A DNA stretch of 64,000 nt from NCBI GenBank assembly GCA_035691865.1, contig DASSIM010000148.1, positions 9,457 to 73,456 on the forward strand. The letters run 5' to 3'. The notes under the pieces were generated by a model. That model saw only the letters and a list, made by a program, of their open reading frames with translations. It searched no databases and was not told the origin of the DNA. Position 1 is the first letter of the stretch. Each line of letters opens with the position of its first letter. This document shows positions 27,684 to 37,003 of this stretch, one piece after another. Position numbers and translations under genes: made by a program. The DNA is from Nitrosopolaris sp035691865. GTDB taxonomy: Archaea; Thermoproteota; Nitrososphaeria; Nitrososphaerales; Nitrososphaeraceae.

Positions 27684-28252
27684 CTAGAATGCACCGTAAA
27701 GATATTTGTGTATATCGGCCCTGAAGGAGTAAGATCACTTCGTTTTAGGTGGACTTTGTCAATAATATCCGAAGTGAATTCTTTCTCCCCATACTTATCC
27801 AATATTTCTGTTCGGAGCTTCAAACTTGCTCCTTTTACGCGAAATACCGTAAGGTGGGGCGTAAACGGTTTTTCTGGCGCGAATCCTATTTGAGACAATT
27901 TTATGACTACTTGTTCTGCAAGACTAACAAGCTGTTGGTTACTGTTTCTGTCTACTCCGACCCAAACAACCCTAGCATAGTTAGGGTGCGGGAATCCACC
28001 GATCCTAGTGAACGTTATTTTTATCGGCTCGAACTGTATTTCTGACATTTTGATCTTAATTTCGTCGATTATTTCTAGGCGTATATTTCCCAGGAAGATA
28101 AGGGTAAAGTGAAGGTTCTGGTTTTTCACGGGCCTGATTTGCTCTGGTGTCCATCCGGCGTCAGCTACCAATTCGTGCTGAAGCTTCTCGATACCGAGCC
28201 TGTTTGATACATCAACTGCAACAAAGGCCCGTATGTTGGTCAAATTACCCAA
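27680..28252 (-). CDS. thpR: RNA 2',3'-cyclic phosphodiesterase (2H family, LigT-like)
   Basis: 190 aa with TTG start at 28252; another TTG (28243) gives MTNIRAFVAVD, closer to the usual family start. Two catalytic H-x-T-x motifs are intact: LHFTLIFLG (~46) and PHLTVFRV (~133). The enzyme opens 2',3'-cyclic phosphates at RNA ends; relatives were first described as 2'-5' RNA ligases. It overlaps cca by 4 nt, an archaeal arrangement linking it to tRNA end processing. Divergent from the UPF0200 gene. Confidence 0.93.
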   Translation of the reverse strand: MGNLTNIRAFVAVDVSNRLGIEKLQHELVADAGWTPEQIRPVKNQNLHFTLIFLGNIRLEIIDEIKIKMSEIQFEPIKITFTRIGGFPHPNYARVVWVGVDRNSNQQLVSLAEQVVIKLSQIGFAPEKPFTPHLTVFRVKGASLKLRTEILDKYGEKEFTSDIIDKVHLKRSDLTPSGPIYTNIFTVHSR

Positions 28253-28389
28253 AGTATCTTCCAGATCCTGTTATATTATTTTGGGATACCTAGCACTAAC
28301 CAGAATAGCTAGATATACATTTTCATTTTGCCAATAACGCGGCGAAAATTTAATAGCTTCCTTGAGTAGACGGCAGGGGTGTCGTAAGT

Positions 28390-29073
28390 ATGACAGAAAA
28401 AGATAGCACGCAAAGAAAGGAGACTGGAACCCGAAACGACGATTTTGACGACAAAAAAATTAAAAAGACAATATTCATCGTATGTCTTACTGGAATGCCG
28501 GGTTCTGGCAAATCTACTGTTGCCGAGTCACTAAAGAAAAAAGGATTCTCCGTGATAGCAATGGGTGATGTAATAAGAGATGAAGCAAAACGAAAGAAAA
28601 TAGAGCCGACTGATATTAACTTAGGTAGGTTAATGTTAAGATTGAGGAGAGAGATGGGTCCAGGAGCAATTGCTCAGTTGATACTAAATGAAATTGAAAA
28701 AAGAGAGGTTAGAGGTGATGCCAGTCAGAATATTGTGATTGATGGCGTCAGGAGCGTTCCTGAAGTCGAGATATTACGAACTATTGGTCTGGTTAAGGTA
28801 CTCTCTATATATGCATCTGCAAATACCCGATTTGATCATATTAAAAAGAGAGCTAGAGGGGATGCCCCGTTGAACGAAAATGATTTTAGCATACGCGATA
28901 AACGTGAATTGGCGGTAGGGATCAGCGAAGCAATTGCAATGTCCGATGAAATGTTGTCAAACAATAATTTAACGGTTGAAGAATTAAAGGAAAAGGCTGT
29001 TGGAATAGTCCAAAAATGGGTCGGAGAATTTTATGATGATGCTCGTTTCCGGAATAATAAAGGTAGGCAGTAA
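28390..29073 (+). CDS. UPF0200 family P-loop nucleotide kinase-like protein
   Basis: 227 aa. An extra charged N terminus (~30 residues) precedes Walker A GMPGSGKST (~38-46). The AMGDVIRDEAKRK and IDGVRSVPEVEILR segments are those of the archaeal UPF0200 family, related to dephospho-CoA and adenylate kinases. The nucleotide substrate is not established. Start ATG 28390; the stop overlaps the next gene's ATG by one base. Part of a UPF0200-UPF0201-spt5-rpl11 information-processing run. Confidence 0.85.
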   Translation: MTEKDSTQRKETGTRNDDFDDKKIKKTIFIVCLTGMPGSGKSTVAESLKKKGFSVIAMGDVIRDEAKRKKIEPTDINLGRLMLRLRREMGPGAIAQLILNEIEKREVRGDASQNIVIDGVRSVPEVEILRTIGLVKVLSIYASANTRFDHIKKRARGDAPLNENDFSIRDKRELAVGISEAIAMSDEMLSNNNLTVEELKEKAVGIVQKWVGEFYDDARFRNNKGRQ

Positions 29074-29477
29074 TGAGAAAATCACCGATCACAACCCCCG
29101 TCGAATTAAAAGTTGAGGCTGCAGTTAACCCCTCAGAGTCGCCGGAGAGAGTAATTGCGGCAATAGCGAATGTGATCGAATGTTCGCCGGAGCTCCGATA
29201 CGGAAGAAGGGTTATTGGCAGGTCACTTGATATCAAATCACTTCATACAATCTATGAACAAATCAGGTCTAGATCCGCAATGGGCGTCTTAAGACGTATG
29301 TTGCTTAATAACCGAGTTGCAGATAGCACTCACTTCCTTTTGAACAAACAGGCGGCTGCTACTGGCATCGTAGTAGTGATTGAAGATGATCAGGAATCGC
29401 CACTTGGTGCAATAAGGGTAACGTTAGACTGTGAAGAGCTTGACGCTCTTATTGATTGGCTAGTACCGCTCGACTAA
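29073..29477 (+). CDS. UPF0201 family RNA-binding-like protein
   Basis: 134 aa. Matches the archaeal UPF0201 (DUF54) pattern: N-terminal ELKVEAAVNPSESPERVIAA strand-helix, then LRRMLLNNRVADSTHFLLNK and the C-terminal PLGAIRVTLDCEELDALIDW. This fold resembles ribosomal L5-like RNA-binding proteins. Its ATG shares the last A of the upstream TAA, indicating coupling with UPF0200. Cytosolic; specific role unknown. Confidence 0.85.
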   Translation: MRKSPITTPVELKVEAAVNPSESPERVIAAIANVIECSPELRYGRRVIGRSLDIKSLHTIYEQIRSRSAMGVLRRMLLNNRVADSTHFLLNKQAAATGIVVVIEDDQESPLGAIRVTLDCEELDALIDWLVPLD

Positions 29478-29649
29478 GTGGGTCTCTAAACCTCATCATC
29501 CACATTACTTAGTGTCAGCACGTCAGCATCTACTTCTGTGGAAGTCAATTATGATTTTATGGTTACAAGTCCCGATCATAAAATCCGATCTTGTCCAACG
29601 AAGTAAATTTATAAAATCCAACACCCGTTCTATACTGAATTGAAAAATA

Positions 29650-30276
29650 ATGAGCGTTAAAGAGAATGAAGGAGATATTGAAGAAATTGATGATATTTTT
29701 GATGATAATGAGAGTCCTTCTGATACATCAGATACACTGGCCCAGATAGATTCTGATGCTGCTGCCACGACATCCCCCGTGAATGTTGAGGGGGTCGCTG
29801 GAGCTTCTACTCAGGAACCGACAAGACCAGGTTTAGACTCAAAATTTTTCGCTATCAGAATAACCGGCGGCCAGGAAAACATAGTGGCAAACATTATACA
29901 AAATAGAATTAATGCGAAAAAGATTGGAATTCATTCAATTCTTATACTAGAGAATTTTAAAGGATATATTATAGTAGAGGCTCCTGACTCAAACATCGCC
30001 TACGAGGCATTGGCCGGTGTCCGCCACGTGCGAGGCCAAATCCGTGGAGAATTACCCTTCAAGGACATCGAAGGCTATCTCGTGAAAAAACCCGTTGTAT
30101 CAGATCTGAATGTCGATGATACAGTAGAAATTATCGGTGGGCCATTCAAAGCTATGAAAGCGAAAATAACCAGAGTTGATTATGAAAAGCAGGAAGCTAC
30201 AGTCGTATTGCTTGATTCGCCATACCAAATTCCCGTGACGGTAGATGCAAATTATCTGAAAAAGGTCTCGCACTAA
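29650..30276 (+). CDS. spt5: Transcription elongation factor Spt5 (NusG family)
   Basis: 208 aa. Binds the RNA polymerase clamp with Spt4 to keep elongation processive. Residues ~66-150 are the NGN domain (FFAIRITGGQENIVANIIQN ... FKGYIIVEAPDS); the C-terminal KOW domain starts near VDDTVEIIGGPFKAMKAKI. The first ~65 residues are an unusual acidic, Ser/Thr-rich extension (EGDIEEIDDIFDDNESPSD) longer than in most archaeal Spt5. A box A (AATTTATAAAA, 29606-29616) predicts a ~14-nt leader. Followed by rpl11, a common pairing. Confidence 0.95.
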   Translation: MSVKENEGDIEEIDDIFDDNESPSDTSDTLAQIDSDAAATTSPVNVEGVAGASTQEPTRPGLDSKFFAIRITGGQENIVANIIQNRINAKKIGIHSILILENFKGYIIVEAPDSNIAYEALAGVRHVRGQIRGELPFKDIEGYLVKKPVVSDLNVDDTVEIIGGPFKAMKAKITRVDYEKQEATVVLLDSPYQIPVTVDANYLKKVSH

Positions 30277-30515
30277 ATTTGTACGTGTTCTTTTTGTGTT
30301 CTAGCGTTATGACTTTTTAGAGTGAAGACAATACTGTTCTACAAACGATCTGAATCTTAGATATACAGAAAGATGATTATGATTGCCACCATGGCAAATT
30401 TGGCGAATGAGTCTAGGTTTAGCCTTGTCCAAACTTTATTATACATATCATGAAAAACTAGGTGCTCACAGAAGGTTCACCCTTTATATATATGCTATCG
30501 TGATTGTAAAAGACG

Positions 30516-30524
30516 TTTATATTT
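30516..30524 (+). promoter_or_regulatory. Box A of rpl11
   Basis: TTTATATTT is centred 26 nt before the rpl11 ATG, predicting a leaderless transcript. Confidence 0.55.
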
Positions 30525-30545
30525 CAGCTCAACTGTGTTTGAAAC

Positions 30546-31028
30546 ATGGGCGATAGAAAAACCGTTTCTGCATTAGTTACTGGTGGGGAGGCAAGTGCTG
30601 GGCCTCCACTGGGACCTGCGCTCGGTCCTATAGGAGTAAACATATTACAGGTAGTAAATAGCATTAATGAAAAAACCAAGGATTTCCCTGGAATGAAAGT
30701 TCCTGTAAAAGTAGAAGTCGATACTGCAACAAAGCAATTCACTGTTGAAGTAGGAGTTCCACCCACAGCTGCGCTGATAATCAAAGAATCCGGTGTAACT
30801 AAAGGCTCCGGGACAGCAGGCACAAACTATGCTGGAGATATCACCCTGGAGACTGCGATTAAAATCGCTAAAATGAAAATTGATAGTTCCTACGCCAATG
30901 ACATACAGGGGGCGGTAAAGGAGGTCATCGGGTCTTGTCAAAGCATCGGAATGACGATTGAAGGCAAACCTGCAAAACAGATATACTCTGAAGTTTCAGC
31001 AGGAAAATATGACGAACTTTTCAAGTAA
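30546..31028 (+). CDS. rpl11: 50S ribosomal protein uL11
   Basis: 160 aa from ATG. Part of the GTPase-associated centre on 23S rRNA. The proline-rich N-terminal domain (ASAGPPLGPALGPIGVN) and the RNA-binding C-terminal domain (GTAGTNYAGDITLETAIKIA ... EVIGSCQSIGMTIEGKPA) are complete. In many archaea rpl1 and rpl10 follow; here the thermosome gene does, so the cluster is broken after rpl11. Confidence 0.97.
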   Translation: MGDRKTVSALVTGGEASAGPPLGPALGPIGVNILQVVNSINEKTKDFPGMKVPVKVEVDTATKQFTVEVGVPPTAALIIKESGVTKGSGTAGTNYAGDITLETAIKIAKMKIDSSYANDIQGAVKEVIGSCQSIGMTIEGKPAKQIYSEVSAGKYDELFK

Positions 31029-31202
31029 TTATTCCTGCTAATTTCCTTTTGATTATCTGTCTCAAAAGAAAAGTGGGTTATAACATTTGAATATGCTTCT
31101 GAGTTCGAATAGCGATAGGGCCTGCAATGATAAATTTGCAGTAAGTTTAAAATATCCCAAACTCTGCCATATGATTTATAAATTTTAAAGAGGAATATGA
31201 AT

Positions 31203-32861
31203 ATGGCTACAATTCAACAAGGATCAGCTGGCGGAATGCCAGTGTTAATATTGAAGGAAGGCGCAACTCAGACAAAAGGCAGAGATGCTCAGAAAAATAA
31301 CATTACTGCCGCAAAATTGATTGCTGAAGTAATAAGGACAAGTCTTGGTCCCAGAGGCATGGACAAGATGTTAGTCGACAGTCTAGGTGACGTGACAATC
31401 ACAAATGATGGAGCAACGATTTTGAAGGAAATCGATGTTCAACACCCTGCAGCCAAGATGATGGTAGAGATCAGCAAAGCAACCGATAACGAAGTAGGTG
31501 ACGGTACGTCTTCTGTAGTGATACTAGCGGGTGCCCTGATAGAAAAGGCAGAGGAGCTTATCGGGAAGGATGTCCATCCTACGATTATCGTTGACGGCTA
31601 CAGAAAGAGTGCGATAAAGGCTATTGAAATTCTCAACAGCATGGGACAGAAGATTAAAGAAAACGACAAAGAAGATTTGATTAAAGTCGCAAAGACTTCT
31701 ATGCAAACAAAACTAGTCTCGAGGGAAGCAGACGAGATAGCAGAGTTAGTAGTGAGTGCCTGCCTTCAGGTTTCTGAAAAAAGTGATTCCGTATCCAAGG
31801 TAGATATTGATGACATCAAAGTTGAGAAAAAGGCAGGTGGTTCTCTTCATGACACTAAATTGATTAGGGGAATTGTTCTTGACAAAGAAGTAGTCCACGG
31901 AGGGATGCCGAAAAGGATTGAGAAAGCAAAAATTGCTCTTCTTAACTCTGCTCTTGAGATTGAAAAAACAGAGTTTGATGCCAAGATAAACATCAGCTCT
32001 CCTGACCAGATGAATTTATTCCTAGAAGAAGAGAATAAAATGCTAAAGAATATGGTTGACAAGATAACGGCGACCGGTGCCAATGTTGTTGTATGCCAAA
32101 AAGGTATAGATGATATTGCTCAGCACTACCTTGCGAAGGCTGAAGTTTTAACCGTTCGGAGGGTGAAAGAAAGTGATATGGCGAAATTGGCAAGAGCAAC
32201 GGGCGCACGGGTGGTGAGCAACCTTGAGGACCTTACATCTAAGGACCTAGGTTCTGCCGATCTGGTGGAAGAGCGAAAGATTGAAACGGACAAATGGGTG
32301 TTCGTAGAAGGCTGCAAACACCCCAAAGCAGTAACTATACTGATTCGAGGTGGATCTCAAAGAGTTGTTGACGAGGCAGAGCGATCAGTTCATGACTCTT
32401 TGATGGTTACAAAAGACGTACTCGAGAGACCGGTCATAGTTGCAGGCGGGGGTGCTCCAGAGGCATATGCAGCAGCGAAACTAAGAGAATGGGTAAGCAC
32501 TCTATCCGGTCGGGAGCAGTTAGCCGCAGAAAAGTTTGCTGAATCCCTAGAAGTGATTCCATTGACTTTAGCAGAAAACGCAGGCATGGATCCGATTGAT
32601 ACTATCACGGATCTCAGGTCAAAGCAGAGTAAGGGTTCGAAATGGACTGGAATTGACGTAAGAAATGGCAAAATTGCTGATATATCTAAATTGGAGATAT
32701 TCGAGCCACTAGTCGTTAAAGAACAAATCATCAAATCCGCGACAGAGGTTGCATCAATGATCCTCAGAATAGACGATGTAATAGCCTCCGGGAAGTCTGG
32801 TGGACCACCAGGAGGGGGCGGCATGCCACCTGGAGGAATGGGCGGCATGGGTGAAATGTAA
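31203..32861 (+). CDS. Thermosome subunit (group II chaperonin)
   Basis: About 552 aa. Hetero- or homo-oligomeric double ring that folds proteins with ATP. Apical, intermediate and equatorial domains are complete: LGPRGMDKMLVDSLGDVTIT, NDGATILKE and GDGTSSVVILAGAL carry the ATP site. The tail ends in a flexible Gly/Met-rich repeat. In-frame ATGs occur at 31197 and 31203; I prefer 31203 (MATIQQG) because GAGG at 31190-31193 is then 9 nt upstream. Possible box A sites are 31146-31155 and 31175-31182. Confidence 0.97.
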   Translation: MATIQQGSAGGMPVLILKEGATQTKGRDAQKNNITAAKLIAEVIRTSLGPRGMDKMLVDSLGDVTITNDGATILKEIDVQHPAAKMMVEISKATDNEVGDGTSSVVILAGALIEKAEELIGKDVHPTIIVDGYRKSAIKAIEILNSMGQKIKENDKEDLIKVAKTSMQTKLVSREADEIAELVVSACLQVSEKSDSVSKVDIDDIKVEKKAGGSLHDTKLIRGIVLDKEVVHGGMPKRIEKAKIALLNSALEIEKTEFDAKINISSPDQMNLFLEEENKMLKNMVDKITATGANVVVCQKGIDDIAQHYLAKAEVLTVRRVKESDMAKLARATGARVVSNLEDLTSKDLGSADLVEERKIETDKWVFVEGCKHPKAVTILIRGGSQRVVDEAERSVHDSLMVTKDVLERPVIVAGGGAPEAYAAAKLREWVSTLSGREQLAAEKFAESLEVIPLTLAENAGMDPIDTITDLRSKQSKGSKWTGIDVRNGKIADISKLEIFEPLVVKEQIIKSATEVASMILRIDDVIASGKSGGPPGGGGMPPGGMGGMGEM

Positions 32862-33017
32862 CAAATGAACAAATAGGAAGGTCATTCTAAAAAGGTAATC
32901 TATCAAAGGAAAACCTACTTCCTTATTTTGTCATGATAAAGTAGTCATTTAGTCCTTTTTTGTTTTACGAGGCCGGTCGATGTTTTGTCAGTGCCTAATA
33001 ACGATTCAACCAACTTA

Positions 33018-33521
33018 TTACCGTATATATGACTGAGTCGTTTTATCAAAATTCTGTACGACTTCAAAATGTTCATCAAACCCTTCCTCTCTGAGCAAAA
33101 TAAGCTCCGGGAACAAAGTTGAAGGATCGCCCTTCGCCATTATTGAGGCAGGATGGCTAGTGCCAAGAAGTGAACAGCATAGATCGTATGTCATTTGCCT
33201 AACTCCTGATTCGTCCGTAATCCCAAAGCTATGAATATACTCATGTACAAGTACCATAAAGAGATAGGAGTTATATTCCTCGATAGACTTGTGCTGTTGG
33301 ATTATGTTTAGAATGGTTCTGTTTACGACAATTACGTTAGAACCTAGGATATGATAGGCTCCGATTCTACTAGGCATCCTTTGGAGAATGAGGCTCAATC
33401 CTGCTCTGTGCATATTGAATTTACTGTTAACTGCTAACTTTACTAATTCAAAAGTATCATTAAAATTCTTCATTTTTAATATCTTTTCTGGAACATTTAG
33501 GTGTTTATCAATTATCTTCAT
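33018..33521 (-). CDS. Putative zincin-type metalloprotease, 167 aa
   Basis: ATG start. The segment VLVHEYIHSFGITDESGVRQ carries HExxH (HEYIH) with a following Glu/Asp-rich stretch, the signature of a zincin active site. The preceding helix and YHILGSNVIVVNRTIL strand fit a minimal metalloprotease fold. No signal peptide or membrane helix, so cytosolic. The N-terminal 70 residues are basic. The family is not recognised by name. Monocistronic, convergent with the thermosome gene. Confidence 0.6.
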   Translation of the reverse strand: MKIIDKHLNVPEKILKMKNFNDTFELVKLAVNSKFNMHRAGLSLILQRMPSRIGAYHILGSNVIVVNRTILNIIQQHKSIEEYNSYLFMVLVHEYIHSFGITDESGVRQMTYDLCCSLLGTSHPASIMAKGDPSTLFPELILLREEGFDEHFEVVQNFDKTTQSYIR

Positions 33522-34268
33522 AGAGTCTGTTGCCCAAAACCAATTTTAAAACTTATAGTTACTATTATTGTATTGGACCAGGGTCTCCAATATTCAATCT
33601 CATCGATAGTCGTCAAAGAAGGTCTGTGTTTGTATTGCATAGGTAAGTTACCCCCAATTATCGGGAAGAGGTATCAAAAGACTTCACGATTCACTAGAGC
33701 GTTGATCCGTGTTCGGCTACAGTTCGCCATGTTCTGAATTCTTGAAGTTCCTGCGATTTATGTTTCGCCAAACGCTCTTCTCTGCAATGTAGATAGAATA
33801 TTTGATCTAAATTATATTGGATCTAGTATTAATCGTACTAGATCCCTCATGGAATCTGTCATTGAGGGTTTCTTTGCGGCGCTTCCATGTCAAAAAAAGA
33901 GAATGCGCTCTGCGTCTCAGAGATACCTTATCAGAAGTAGAGCCTAAGATCGTGGAGAGAATAAAATGAGGTAACCTTACTGTTTAATACAATGAAACCA
34001 ACATCGCGTCAGTTTAGGGGGTACGACGTTACCAGACCCAAAACGCCTGTTAGCGGGAACAGGAAAATGCATGATCGACCTTAAAATATATTCGGATAAA
34101 GATATCAATAAAAAACAAATAATTTCTTGGAGAAAGGAAGCTATCAAGCTTGATGCTAAAGATAAGGATTGACTACGAGTGTTAAGCCCTCTAAAATGTA
34201 AGGGTGCTGATGAACTAGGAAAATTGATATAGCAAACCTATTTATAGAAAATATTTTGAGGGTAGCCT
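33522..34268. other. Long intergenic region with coding-like remnants
   Basis: The plus strand has coding-like pieces in successive frames (KEGLCLYCIGKLPPIIGKRY near 33615-33680; SLMESVIEGFFAALPCQKKR near 33845-33905), suggesting an old broken gene I cannot identify. A 33-codon ATG frame at 34071-34172 (MIDLKIYSDKDINKK...) might be a microprotein. AT-rich sequence before 34269 should hold the next promoter. Confidence 0.3.
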
Positions 34269-34601
34269 ATGCTGTTAAACATTGGCCAACTGGCCCTTAT
34301 CGTCGCTGTCATTTATATAGTAATATTCTTCCTGCTAGGTTCAGGTCTATTTAATTCAATTATAGAGGGCCCAAATGTAAGTACAAGTACATTCATTGTT
34401 CCTTCCAGGTCCGTTCAAACGATCGGAGAAACGATGGTGACGACAATGATCTTGTTCATTGGAATGGCGGGCGCATTCCTGCTCTATAGATCAGGAAAAG
34501 CTATGAATCCGAAAACGCAGGGAGGATTATTAGCAGCAGGTTTCACTATTATTGGGATAGCTTTGATACTTGGATTTAGACTAGTTGGTATCAAAGCTTG
34601 A
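34269..34601 (+). CDS. Three-helix membrane protein next to hsp20
   Basis: 110 aa from ATG. Hydrophobic helices at ~5-28 (IGQLALIVAVIYIVIFFLLG), ~55-75 (TMVTTMILFIGMAGAFLLYR) and ~85-107 (GGLLAAGFTIIGIALILGFR). The 25-residue loop after helix 1 is Ser/Thr-rich and probably extracellular. No catalytic motif. Lies 70 bp before hsp20 on the same strand; co-transcription is possible, so a role in stress is conceivable but unproven. Confidence 0.7.
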   Translation: MLLNIGQLALIVAVIYIVIFFLLGSGLFNSIIEGPNVSTSTFIVPSRSVQTIGETMVTTMILFIGMAGAFLLYRSGKAMNPKTQGGLLAAGFTIIGIALILGFRLVGIKA

Positions 34602-34671
34602 GTACAACGATAAGTAAGGCGAAATCTTAAGTAGCAGAAATACTATAATTCCTATAGGTGAATAATTGTAA

Positions 34672-35286
34672 TTGAGTTCAGATGACATCGAACCTTATGA
34701 TTGGTACAGCAAATTCTTTGGGGGAGCAAGAAAGGGTCTTGGAGGAGGATTCTTTGACGATATGTTCAGAGGATTTGATCAAATGAGGCGACATATGGAA
34801 AGAGAGTTTGAAGATATAGAAAAAAGAATACCAAAAGATTTGGTAAGAGAATACAATACCCCACAAGGTGGAAAGGTAAGAGAGGTAGGACCAATCGTCT
34901 ATGGATATTCGATGACGATCGGACCTGATGGTAAACCAAAAGTAAGAGAATTTGGAAATGTAAAATCATCAAGGGGATTTGGTGGTATCAGTAGACCGGA
35001 GATTAGCGGCGAGATGGAACCTTTGGTGGATGTGACTACAACTGACAAGGAAGTTAAAGTTGTAGTAGAAATGCCCGGAATAGCCAAGGATAAGATTAGA
35101 ATAAATGTTCATGACGGTATTTTGGAAGTCAAGAGCGAAGATCCTCAAAGGAAATACCATCGCACTATTGAAATACCACCAGAAACCGATATCGAAACAG
35201 CCAGATCTACTTACAACAACGGAATACTAGAAATAACATTTAAGAAAAAGGAGCAGACTAAAGGAAAAACGATAAAGGTAGAATAG
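34672..35286 (+). CDS. Small heat-shock protein (Hsp20/alpha-crystallin)
   Basis: 204 aa with TTG start at 34672. ATP-independent holdase. The C-terminal ~95 residues form the alpha-crystallin domain (EPLVDVTTTDKEVKVVVEMP ... NNGILEITFKK). The N-terminal half is unusually long, with a Gly/Phe-rich, Arg-rich region (FFGGARKGLGGGFFDD). This longer N arm is typical of a haloarchaeal/thaumarchaeal Hsp20 subtype. A strong T-rich stretch follows the stop. Confidence 0.93.
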   Translation: MSSDDIEPYDWYSKFFGGARKGLGGGFFDDMFRGFDQMRRHMEREFEDIEKRIPKDLVREYNTPQGGKVREVGPIVYGYSMTIGPDGKPKVREFGNVKSSRGFGGISRPEISGEMEPLVDVTTTDKEVKVVVEMPGIAKDKIRINVHDGILEVKSEDPQRKYHRTIEIPPETDIETARSTYNNGILEITFKKKEQTKGKTIKVE

Positions 35287-35812
35287 CTAATTATTTATTT
35301 TTTTATTCTTCAATCAAATGAAGTTATAATGCCGTAGTTACATCATTTTTGTTGTTCTGATTTTGCTGTGGCCACACAAGATTATACGATTAATGGAGAT
35401 TTTACTTCTACCCAAAAGACATTGCCGTAGGTTTTACTACACATTATGTATCTATACCGCTTGACCGTGCACCGATATCTTCCTGCGTCGTGTGCATATC
35501 TCTGTACCACTTATTATCGTTTCATCTATGTGTGATTCGACTTGATTGCTTATTTTATTGATATGTAATGCATGATCGAAGAGCCTAACAATGGCTGAAC
35601 TTCTGTTCACTCGCGTTATGACGAGTGCCCGCAATTGTTTTTGTCGTCTGCATTACAAAACCTATTTCTTTTTGAATTACTTATGCGTGCGTATTCATCA
35701 TGCGCCAATGGGTTACAAAATATATTGTATAGCATTATACTTTGGTATAGAAAAATAATGGCACTCGAAAAATCAAGCAAGAATATTGGTTCTAACACAA
35801 TTCTATGCATGC
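35287..35812. other. Intergenic region
   Basis: Apart from the terminator, a 60-codon reverse frame (35452-35634, starts MRALVITRVNRSSAIVRLF) looks partly coding-like but has no RBS or family. Treated as a likely remnant. Confidence 0.3.
35292..35312 (+). terminator. T-rich transcription terminator after hsp20
   Basis: TTATTTATTTTTTTATTCTT directly after the stop codon matches archaeal poly-T termination, which needs no hairpin. Confidence 0.6.
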
Positions 35813-36106
35813 TCAGCTGGTTTGGTTTGAATCAGTGATACTTCTGCTTTCGATCTTTTTCTCTAATGCGAGTATGCTCTGATTTAGGAGAAAAATTTCG
35901 TTTAAGATTTTATCGTGATGGTTCGCGAATGCTTCCAACTCTGTCAAAATCGTTCTATTCTTCTCTTCGACATTCTCGATTCGTTGGAGTATATAATCTT
36001 GCGTACGAGAAGTCTTCTTCTGTCTGTTATATATCCACCAAGTTATTACTGCGCCTATCGCGGCTCCTCCGATTATGCCCAAATACGTACTTGATGCATT
36101 TGTCAT
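35813..36106 (-). CDS. Single-pass membrane protein with cytosolic coiled coil
   Basis: 97 aa if started at ATG 36106 (MTNASSTYLG...); in-frame ATGs at 36136 and 36169 would add 10 or 21 residues. A GxxxG-rich membrane helix (LGIIGGAAIGAVITWWIYNR) is followed by a ~60-residue coiled coil with leucine/isoleucine heptads (YILQRIENVEEKNRTILTEL ... LNQSILALEKKIESR). The layout suggests a membrane-anchored scaffold. Function unknown. Confidence 0.65.
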   Translation of the reverse strand: MTNASSTYLGIIGGAAIGAVITWWIYNRQKKTSRTQDYILQRIENVEEKNRTILTELEAFANHHDKILNEIFLLNQSILALEKKIESRSITDSNQTS

Positions 36107-36169
36107 ATCGATACAATCTTTAGCAAGTTCTGGCATACATCCCCATATCGAAAGAATTGGGAACAACAT

Positions 36170-36478
36170 AACATACTGATTTTACAACTTTGATTTTATA
36201 ACATTTTCTTCTCAACATATAATACCGGCTTCACTCCGAACTCACTGAGAAGTCGTTCAGATTTCTGAAAAATGTACTGACTAGAGGAACATTTTATCGT
36301 ACATCGAGCTATGAATGCTATAAGTAATGACGATTCAGAATATAGATTCTACCTCCATGGGACACGTCTTGTTTCCCCCGCTCGTAGCGTATTTTATCAG
36401 GATATGTGTTGAAGGGAGTTCTCAATTAAACTCGAGTAGTTTAATAGAGTTTACAGTAATAGTTCTAGTTAGTTAGGC
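36170..36478. other. Intergenic region
   Basis: AT-rich, shared by divergent promoters. No gene or RNA seen. Confidence 0.3.
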
Positions 36479-36964
36479 TTGTTTAATAGAAAGAATACTA
36501 ATAAGGATGATGAAAAACAGAGACAAGTCGAACGCTTTTACATTTTGTTGAAGACATTAATGGATGAATTGTTTGAATATGCACCAAAGTCGGGACATGT
36601 CAAGATGCCTTTCAATGTCTCTTTTGGATTGATCCACGACCAGCGGGACTCTATATTGCTATCAGGGATAGAGCAGAAAACAGGGAAAAAAATGTATCTT
36701 TATAACGTCCGAATAATTGGACAGATGTTTGAGGATAAAAGAGAACAAATGATTGCGGATAAAACCGCAGATACATTGTTTAGTTGGATTGGAGATGTTT
36801 GCTCATTGTACATAGGGCCATTTGTTCATGATTACGTCGCAAACACTCAACATAGAGGGAAGGGAGCTGCAGACAGAACTACTAGACAGATCGTCAGAGG
36901 ATTTCTAAACAAACTTGTTTCTGACCCTGAATTAAAATATGTTTTAGATTCTATTAAGGGATAA
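36479..36964 (+). CDS. Hypothetical protein, 161 aa
   Basis: TTG start at 36479 (MFNRKNTNKDDEKQRQ). Charged N terminus, then an alpha/beta region (RFYILLKTLMDELFEYAPKS, VSFGLIHDQRDSILLSGIEQ) and a helical end (TTRQIVRGFLNKLVSDPELK). No membrane segment or recognised motif. Length and codon pattern support a real cytosolic protein. No operon partner. Confidence 0.6.
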   Translation: MFNRKNTNKDDEKQRQVERFYILLKTLMDELFEYAPKSGHVKMPFNVSFGLIHDQRDSILLSGIEQKTGKKMYLYNVRIIGQMFEDKREQMIADKTADTLFSWIGDVCSLYIGPFVHDYVANTQHRGKGAADRTTRQIVRGFLNKLVSDPELKYVLDSIKG

Positions 36965-37003
36965 ATGCATAGACAACGCCACATAGCCGAGACTACTTGA
37001 TGC

